From contig NC_092463.1 of the NCBI RefSeq assembly GCF_047495875.1, positions 4,394,557-4,458,556 on the forward strand: 64,000 nt of DNA, written 5' to 3'. Shown one piece after another: positions 56,961 to 64,000 of the stretch (positions within the stretch are counted from its first letter, which is position 1; each line of letters starts with the position of its first letter). Source of the stretch: Pithys albifrons albifrons (taxonomy: Eukaryota > Chordata > Aves > Passeriformes > Thamnophilidae). The notes under the pieces are model-generated. The model did no database searches, was not told the origin of the DNA, and saw nothing but the letters and a program-made list of their open reading frames with translations. Made by a program: the position numbers and the translations under genes.

Positions 56961-59900
56961 AGCTGGATGCCCTGGCAATATTTTCCATGAATCTCCCACC
57001 CATGGATGAGGGTTTTTTGCACTGAGTTGCTCTGCTGTGGTGTTTGCCACCTTTGATTTTAGGCTGATACCGGCAATGTTGAAATGATGCTGCATTGTAG
57101 AGGTTGAGGGAATATTGCCTGGCTAATTGTCATCCCTAATTGCACCCTCCTCGTTAGTTTGGCCTCCAGTTGTCTCCCACACCTCTGCCTGCCACCCTTC
57201 TCATCCCCCTTGCATTACTGTGACTCAGGTGAATAGAACTTTGCATTTACCAAAATATACAGGTCATCTCTTTTCTTGCTGCTTCCTTTTCTCTTATTTG
57301 AAAATGAAAACGGCAGATTCTGGAGACATTTTTAACCCCTGCACACGTGATCTCGTGCCTCACACAGATCTTCAGGGTCTGCAGCAGTGGTAGGGATTGT
57401 GGATTTCCTTTAAATCCATGTTCTAGGAAGAATAACCTCGCAGGGAAAAGTTGTTTTGTGCAACCTCGGTATCTCTCATTAGCTACTGCACACAAAGGAA
57501 TGAAACAGGACTTTCCTGATTATTTTAGTGTTTTTTTCCCCCTTAACTACTGAATTTACACACAAAAAAAGAAAGGCACTTTGTATTTAAGGTTAATCAA
57601 GTTTCAGTACAATTTTTTACAAACTGGAATCACACTAATCTTTTTTTTCTTGCTCTAATGTGTGGCTGTTGAAATCCTTAGCTGTGATAAATTAAGCTAC
57701 TTATTAATCTAATTATCGTACATTCATCCTAGAAACTTTCATGTGACTTGAAAAGGCTATTCAACCTTTTCCCTCCCCTCCTAGAAAGGGCTCAACCTTG
57801 CACCAATTAAGATCATTCTGAAGTAATGCTTTAAAAAAGCTTTCTTTAATCACCCAGTGGAACATGGGCTGATGGTAAGCAAACTAAAAGCTGTGAGAAA
57901 AGTTTACCTTACCTTTAACTCTGGACATTTTTGAGTTGGAAAGGGAAGGTCTAATTGTGGTGTTCTTCTCTTCCTCCTTTTCTCTGGTTTCCTAAATAAA
58001 TCTATAAAATTATTTAGTGAGAAAAGCTGTGACTGACACCGCTGGCTTTTCTCTGAGCGTCGCAAAGAACAAGATGGGAAGATGTGCTCAAACAAAACCC
58101 GTGAAGCCCAATTCACTGTTGGGTTAATGAGAAGTTTTTGACTCCCAGATTATTGATTAACCATCCAGATTTTATAGATATTGCTTTGTTTTAAAGCCTT
58201 ATCTATCTATATGAAAACATCCTGATTCCCAAGTACCTAATGGATTAAAAAAGGAGGAATAAAACCCCCCCGAGAATGGAAAAGAAATAGGTTGCAAGTG
58301 TATCCTCTCTTAGACATCCATTCATCGCCAAATGGTTTTGTTACTTTTTCTTAATAACCACATAAATGGAGCTATTTTATATTCAAATTAAACTAGGTAT
58401 TAATTTGAATGCAAAGCAGCTCAGTTTGTGCCGTTTCAATGACAGGTTTACCCCCAGACAGAATTTCTGAACAGCCCGATGTGGGGGAAGTCGACTCCTG
58501 CTCCTCACCCCCTCTCCGTGCCTTGCAAACTTGCTAACTGTGAATAGTTTTTGAAGTGAAGATTAAAAGAGTGGAATTATAAAGTATAATTACATTTTAT
58601 TGAAACTCTAGAAATCAGAAAAAAATTCAGCAGGAAACTTTTAGTGAAACATGATGTGTTGTCATTATCATTAAAAGATAAAAGTTCCATACTGTTTTTA
58701 TCTGTTTATTTGGAAGAAATCCAGCCTTTGCAGTTACGCAGGAAACAAAAAACTGGAATGCAGGAGTAATTATTAAAACTGTGTGATTTGTTATCTCAGC
58801 TACTGTCTTTCCAAATGGTAATGCGATATCAGCAGCTGCAGACGGTCGCTGATTTCCTCTATTAGTAAACAAGTGCTTTGGAGACCTGTGTGAGGCACTT
58901 TAAGCCCACTACTCCCCGAAGTGCTGTCAGGCTTAACTACTAATCCATGGTATTTCAGAGCACTGGAAATTCATCTTTATAAAACCTGAACAAAAAAGGG
59001 AAAAAGCCTGGAGGGCAGGAGCTCCCTCTGGTGAGACAAATGACATGTTCATTTATTAATGAAACAATAACCCTGGAAAGAGGATCAAAGCACATTCCAT
59101 CCTCACTTTACAATCCCCAATTTTCTCAGGCCATACCATTTAATTGAGCCATGACAATGGAATACTTAATTGTTGCGTTAAAGTTTGAAGAAGCGACTTC
59201 TTCAGAATCAATGTTCATTTCTGGATTATGACAGTATAATGTCTCCAGCTTGTAGCTGCTGGAATTTTATTTACTCTCTGCCTTTTATGCAGAGAGAGAG
59301 AGAGAGAAAGAGCTCATTTTATTCCTTTACCAAAGGCCTCTTATCCCTACCCATGAGCAGGGCTCTCTGTACCTGTACTGTAGGTAAAGCCTGGCTGTTG
59401 GCCCATGGCCATGCTAAGGTTGTGCCTGGGGTGACAAGGCTGGGGGAAAGTTCTATGGCAGAAGGAGAAATGCAGGGGGTGCAGAACCTTGGAAAGGCAA
59501 AAAGACCTCCAACAATGCAGTTTTTGATTTAAGATTAAAGAAGAAGCTGAAATAGGGAGATGCCCTCTGTGAGCAGGTGTCTCTGTAGGCACCAGTGAGG
59601 TCCCAGAGCTCTCCACGGGATCCTCCAGCACTTGAAGCTCTGCTCCTACCTCACCACTTTCCTGAATCCAGGCCACAGGCAGGTCCTACTCCATCCTAAT
59701 TCCAATACTGCCTAGTGCCACCCCTCACTGAGCACGTCTATGATTGCATTTCCACCTTGCTTTGCCTACACTTTCCTTTCTCCCAATACTTAAACCAAAT
59801 AGATGCCTCTATTTTTGGGAATGCTTAAAGGGCTTTTGATTCTCACCCTGATTTCAGATAGGCCCCCTGGTTTTTTTCCTGAGGGCTCACATTGTCTATC

Positions 59901-60299
59901 ACCAAAGTTCTGAGGCAAAATGACCATCCTCCTGCTTTTGTGCCTGGCTGCTTCTGGGATCCCCAACATTTTAAAAGAGGTGCTCAAGATAAAAGCCAGG
60001 TTTCCAAAAAGAACAGAATATCTTCTGAAATGAATACATGTCACATCTGTCTCTCCAAGCGTCCTTTCCCTGCCATCTGATTTTATCAAAGTTCTTATTG
60101 GTGACTCACTTCATATAATTGATATTTACTGACTCAGTATCCAGCAGTGATTGACTACATTATTTTTCTTTAACCTGATTTTAACTTAAATGCCATTTTC
60201 TGGGTGCCTGTAAAGAAGCAGCTAGAAAGGCTATCGCGCACGAGTGTCTGCTACCTTTAAATTAATACATTATGCTTTATTAATTCTTCTTATGACATG
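56961..60299. other. CR1-free block with several candidate conserved elements
   Basis: Repeat-poor, AT-rich sequence. The most element-like parts are 57660-57740 (AATTAAGCTACTTATTAATC), 58300-58460 (CATTCATCGCCAAATGG, TAAACTAGGTATTAATTTGA) and 58780-58880 (GTAATGCGATATCAGCAGCT, CAGACGGTCGCTG). A (GA)n run lies at 59291-59310. The open frames near 59185-59676 are short and conflict between strands. Confidence 0.35.
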
Positions 60300-60470
60300 T
60301 ATTATAATACACTTGCATGTACATAGTGCCTACCGTATAAGAACCCTGAGGCACTTACAAACATTAACTAAGCCTTACAATCTTCTTACTTTGGGTAAAC
60401 AGGGACAGAGGGAGGTTAAGTCTGTCATCCTGACAGCTCTGCACAGAGCTGGGCACAGAACTGCTGTATC
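60300..60470 (+). mobile_element. MIR-like ancient SINE remnant
   Basis: GTACATAGTGCCTACCGTAT, GAGGCACTTACAAACATTAA (60350-60369), CTAAGCCTTACAATCTTCTT, ACAGGGACAGAGGGAGGTTA (60400-60419) and CAGAGCTGGGCACAGAACT follow MIR in order over about 150 bp. The segment between the 'taatcctcac' and 'cagatgagg' parts is shortened. Confidence 0.6.
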
Positions 60471-61599
60471 CTGACACCTTGGAGGCTCTGGGGAGTTCAC
60501 AGTCCCTGTAGGATGGGTATTGCTCCCCTCAAAGGGTGGCTATTGCACCCCATAGCATGGCTAGTGCTCCCCATTCCTCCATGTGTGGTGGAGGTGGTTT
60601 GCAGTACTGGGAAAATGGGTCAGCATCCCAAAGGAATCATAGGTGCTTTGCCTGTACTTACTCATGTTTCCCCTCCATCCTTATCTGACTCAAGCAATGA
60701 CCTAGATGTTGGCTATGCAAGAAGTGAGTAAACCCTGGTTGCTCAGAAGAACTACAAATTCTTAGGGTTGCCTCAAAGGGCATAACAGAGAAGGACAGAG
60801 CTTTTTGAGAAATCCACTAAAGCAACAGGTCACCCCCGGGGAGTGTCAGTGTGCCCTAAAGGCACTGAAATGTCTCCAGGATTTAATAGAAAATATGACC
60901 CATTCCCTTTTTCTGTACTAAACACTAAGTACTGAATTAGAAATGGGGTGGGATGGGCACCCTTTGGTACTTAAGCATCATAGGATACATAATGCTCTTT
61001 AAAAAATATATCACTCTGCAGGGTGTAGTCCAGAGGGTCCCTCCATGCAGGTCAGGTGAAGTCCCATTGCATTCCTGACATGGAAATGAGCAGATGAGGA
61101 AATCTGAGTACATGAATTGTATAACAAAGCCCAAAAGGACTCTATTTTTTTTTCCCTTGGAGTATTAAGAAATCTGTGCAAAAATCCCCTGCCTTCCGGA
61201 GGGCACTTCGTGACAAGCACTGTGCTATTTCCAGTGTTCCTGCGAGCTGCTGTCCCGTCATTTCTTTCCCTCTGCGTGTCCCACAGCAGGGCTTGGCTGA
61301 CCCATCCCTTCAGGATGGGTATCAGGATACCTCAAATCTCTGGTGGCAGGAACCAAAGAGAATAAAACCCACTCTGGACTCTGTGCAAGGCCACGCGGGG
61401 CTGGTCCTGAGCTGCCCATGGGGACATCTCTGGTGTTACCACATAGACCCTTCCACGCTTGGGTTTCTCCTTCCACCAGCAATAATTGTTTAGTTTTGCC
61501 CAAATAATAAGAGGAAAGGCCACTTTGGAGAGAAACATTGAAAGGAATGAATATCCCTTCCTCTCATGAGTGGCTGGGACAGGAGAGGGAACCCATGCC
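60471..61599. other. No recognised feature apart from a weak internal repeat
   Basis: Three loosely similar ~22-bp units with TATTGCTCCCC, TATTGCACCCC and TAGTGCTCCCC lie at 60516-60574. The rest is unassigned. Confidence 0.4.
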
Positions 61600-61830
61600 A
61601 GGGGCTTGGAGAGGAGGGTGAAGCCTGACCGGCAGCACGGGCTAAGTCCTTCCGTCCCAGCTTGCGTAGGTGAACTCGGCTCCTCCTGCCCTGCCCCTTA
61701 CCTATTGAGTCCCTGGAATCCGATTACTGAGCCAGGCCAGCAGTACGTGCAGCCAAGCAATTACAGTGGGTTTCCTCCACTGCAGCTCGGCGGGTTCCGC
61801 GCTCGAGGTTTAGAGCAAAACAGAATTTTA
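61600..61830. other. CpG-bearing candidate regulatory element
   Basis: Above-background CpG (CTGACCGGCAGCACGGGC, CTTGCGTAGGTGAACTCGGC, CTCGGCGGGTTCCGCGCTCG at 61786-61805) flanks CAAGCAATTACAGTGGG. It is too small for a CpG island. It is promoter- or enhancer-like by composition only. Confidence 0.35.
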
Positions 61831-62499
61831 AGACAAAAAAAGAAGTGCTTGATGATATTGGTATTACGGAGACGGCTTACAGTGCTGGATATTAATGTTC
61901 TGTTCAGTAGTGATTAAGGGTTCCAGTTGAGACTGGATGATTTATTATGTTTTATTGAGATATAATAAGAGCTGGGAAACGGAGGGAATGGGAAAAGACA
62001 GAGAGGGGAGGTGTGGTGGTGCCTGTGTTACAGCTGGGGAGCTGAGGTGTGGGGGGAATAATCTCTGCTCCTGCAAGGATGTGCTGCTGCCCTTGCATTC
62101 ATGTCCAACCCAGAACGTTTATGATTCACTGATACACAATACAATATGATAGAATATGATACAATATTCTGCATGCACAAAATGAAACATGTGGCCATCT
62201 CTGGCAATGACACCAAAGAAGTTCAACCAAGGTCACAGCATGGAAGAGAAGAAACCCCTGGGCCTTAACCAGAGCATTCCTATCCTCCCTTGGCTGGACC
62301 CCTGAGCTTTCCCATCCTGGAATGGGTTTTAATGCTGTTCCCATTTGGGCAGCACCCAGGGAGGTTTTGGCCAGTTGGCTTGGGAGTGGGGCATGGCAAA
62401 GGCATAACTTTCCAGCAGGGAACAGGTGAGCTTTTGGAACTGCAGAGGAAATGTTTTCTTGCACAAGTTTAAGATAATAAACTCAACGGAGTGAGCAGA
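61831..62499. other. No recognised gene, weak MIR-like words near 62020-62060
   Basis: TGTTACAGCTGGGGAGCTGA, followed by GGTG, resembles the MIR core near 62025-62048, but the flanks do not help. An ATACAATATGATAGAATATG stretch at 62139-62158 is a small degenerate repeat. Confidence 0.35.
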
Positions 62500-62900
62500 C
62501 ACCAGGAAGAAATATTTAATTATCCTTCTCACCATTATGAGGAACTTCTGCCACTCTTCAGGTTATTATACAGTAAATAACCAGTTTTCTAAAGGACAGA
62601 GCTGTTTTAATTATATGACAATGAATGCATAATTATTATGTTTGTTAGGAATGAATCACAAGACAACAGACTTGATATTGCTGCTCTAGTTAGTGCATCT
62701 TAATTACTTTTTCATTTATTTTGCATATAAAAGCTATTTGCTAATTGTCTTTGCTGTAAATATGCAAAATATAATTAGTCATTCATAATTCTTTATGTGT
62801 TATCTAACTGTACATTTGTTACTGAGGAATGTATATTAAAGTTTGCATATTTAATGGGGTTTTGTGGCATAGAATATTTTTGTACAAAGTTTTTAGGAAA
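62500..62900. promoter_or_regulatory. Candidate enhancer with three identical octamer-like 9-mers
   Basis: TTTGCATAT occurs at 62720-62728 and 62842-62850, and its exact complement ATATGCAAA at 62760-62768. They are embedded in sequence rich in TAAT and ATTA cores (TGCATAATTATTATG, CTTAATTACTTTTTC, ATAATTAGTCATTCATAATT). The TTTGCATA word is close to the POU-factor octamer, which together with TAAT cores suggests POU/homeodomain binding. Function and conservation are inferred. Confidence 0.4.
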
Positions 62901-63429
62901 TATTAGACACATCATTTAAACCTTCTTTTAACCCCTTTTCCTATGCAAACTAATGTTTCCCAGAAAGACTAGATATTGATAAATTAAACCCCCTGGAAAT
63001 CCATTTCTGTTTTCTGAGCATACAATATAAATCCAGTGCTGATGATATGAAATGCCTCTTGGTCTCAAACTGAAACCAGAGAGATTAGAGCCTGTTAAAA
63101 GTATTATTGCAGGTTGGTCTCTACAGTGAATTTCAACAGCAAGTGGAGAGTTGCAAATGCATTTGAGTCCTAAAGCAAGACCAAGTGCATTTCTGTTGGT
63201 GTGGGTGGGTTACTGGGATGGTCTGAAGGCTCCGATGGCAGTATGTGGTTTAGATGCTGTTGATCAGAGCTCATCATAGAGCTATTGAGCTTTTGTGAAA
63301 CAATAAAATAAACCAGACTTCAAATCTTAGTTTTGCTCTTTAGTTCTGGCACTTGTTGGATCTCTCCTTAGTTGCAGTGCCCGCCCTGAGCTGGAGAACC
63401 ACTGTGCCTTTCCTTCTTTATGCCTTTTT
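62901..63429. other. No recognised feature
   Basis: AT-rich, CR1-free and unassigned. Confidence 0.4.
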
Positions 63430-63850
63430 TCCCCAAGGCTCAGGCTGGTTTCATCTGTAATTAGCGCTCCGTAAGGCAGTTCCCGGGAATGTTTTACCTT
63501 GTGATTAGATTCATAGCAGAGATTGACTGGTTAAAATGGGCTGTGTGTCTCTGGAAGTTGAATTAAAGTCCAGGTCTCGAGGACCTCGGCAGATAATCAC
63601 ACATTATCTGCTCCCTCGTCGCGGCGAAGCGCTGCCGGTTCACTCTCCCCATGCATGTCACATTCTCCATTTTTTCATCTCAAACATTTGATTTCCTATC
63701 CGGTTGTACTGTTAATCCTATGTCATGACACTCCTATTCACTCCTGCTTTTCAACTGAAAGCAGCTTCCTATGAAGATAAAGCTAGGTAAAATCTATTGT
63801 GGAGGGAAGAATAACTTGAATGCAGCTATCATATCGAAAAGAAAACACAC
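63430..63850. promoter_or_regulatory. Candidate regulatory element with two adjacent palindromes
   Basis: GCAGATAAT-CACAC-ATTATCTGC at 63589-63611 is a perfect inverted repeat with 9-bp arms that places two GATA sites head to head. Just upstream, AGGTC-TCGAG-GACCT (63572-63586) is a second inverted repeat of nuclear-receptor-like half sites. A CpG cluster (CGTCGCGGCGAAGCGCTGCC, 63618-63637) follows. The combination in a transposon-free context looks like a dense regulatory module; this is inference. Confidence 0.45.
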
Positions 63851-64000
63851 TCCTCCGCTCTTCACCCTTTAGATGCTCTGAATACTTTTCTTAATGATGA
63901 AGTCAAATAGAATCACCACTGAGAATACAAGCCATGGGTATTTTTTTTTCCCCCCTTCAGAAGTAATCCCCCCCTGTAATTCTGTAATTGTTCTTATTTA
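63851..64000. other. Window end, no recognised feature
   Basis: AT-rich sequence with a T/C run near 63941-63957. Confidence 0.4.

Noticed and set aside
1..64000. CRISPR arrays, operons, bacterial promoters or phage genes
   Set aside because: No regularly spaced repeats with unique spacers and no dense coding. Composition, CR1 and SINE content are those of a bird nuclear genome.
1..64000. Endogenous retrovirus or LTR
   Set aside because: I looked for paired TG...CA long repeats, primer-binding sites and gag/pol-like frames and saw none. A solo LTR of an unfamiliar family could still be missed by eye.

Overview
This window reads as vertebrate, and specifically avian, nuclear DNA. I found no protein-coding gene, no exon I could defend and no intact RNA gene. 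The evidence for a bird is the dominant repeat, the CR1 retrotransposon: about twenty copies or fragments on both strands carry the CR1 3' end with its short ATTCTATG-type terminal repeats. One element at 6414-6523 joins a CR1 tail to the 3' half of a tRNA-Ile-like sequence. That is the layout of the tRNA-headed, CR1-tailed SINE described from songbirds, so a passerine is the most likely source. Every longer open reading frame is either repeat translation or lacks recognisable domains, start context or splice logic. Bacterial-style features (operons, CRISPR, ribosome binding sites) are absent.

Layout. 1-12 kb: GC-rich start with (CAGA)n tracts, then CR1 copies, a 16-bp minisatellite, an ancient MIR-like SINE remnant, the tRNA-Ile/CR1 SINE and a compound TA/CA microsatellite. 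12-29 kb: mostly unannotated sequence with CR1 copies of at least three sequence classes and another MIR-like remnant. 29-36.8 kb: no CR1 seen; two MIR-type or older remnants, AT-rich blocks with scattered CpG that look like conserved non-coding elements, a short CpG-island-like block (33,660-33,985) and a palindromic non-autonomous DNA transposon (35,893-36,146). 36.8-41 kb: two CR1 copies, a 30-bp tandem duplication and a MIR-like remnant. 41-48.6 kb: CR1-free, with a 74-bp tandem duplication and a run of candidate regulatory elements. 48.6-55.2 kb: CR1 copies, a large (AGAAT)n array apparently grown from a CR1 tail, and a tight cluster of four CR1 3' ends. 55.2-64 kb: no CR1 seen, AT-rich, with octamer-like and GATA-palindrome sites and a MIR-like remnant.

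Together this suggests an intergenic gene desert or a very large intron. Blocks free of recent transposons alternate with repeat-rich blocks, a pattern often seen around developmental regulator genes. Which gene it would serve cannot be told from the sequence. All conserved-element, enhancer and promoter statements are inference without alignment. Repeat boundaries were read by eye and are good to roughly 5-20 bases.
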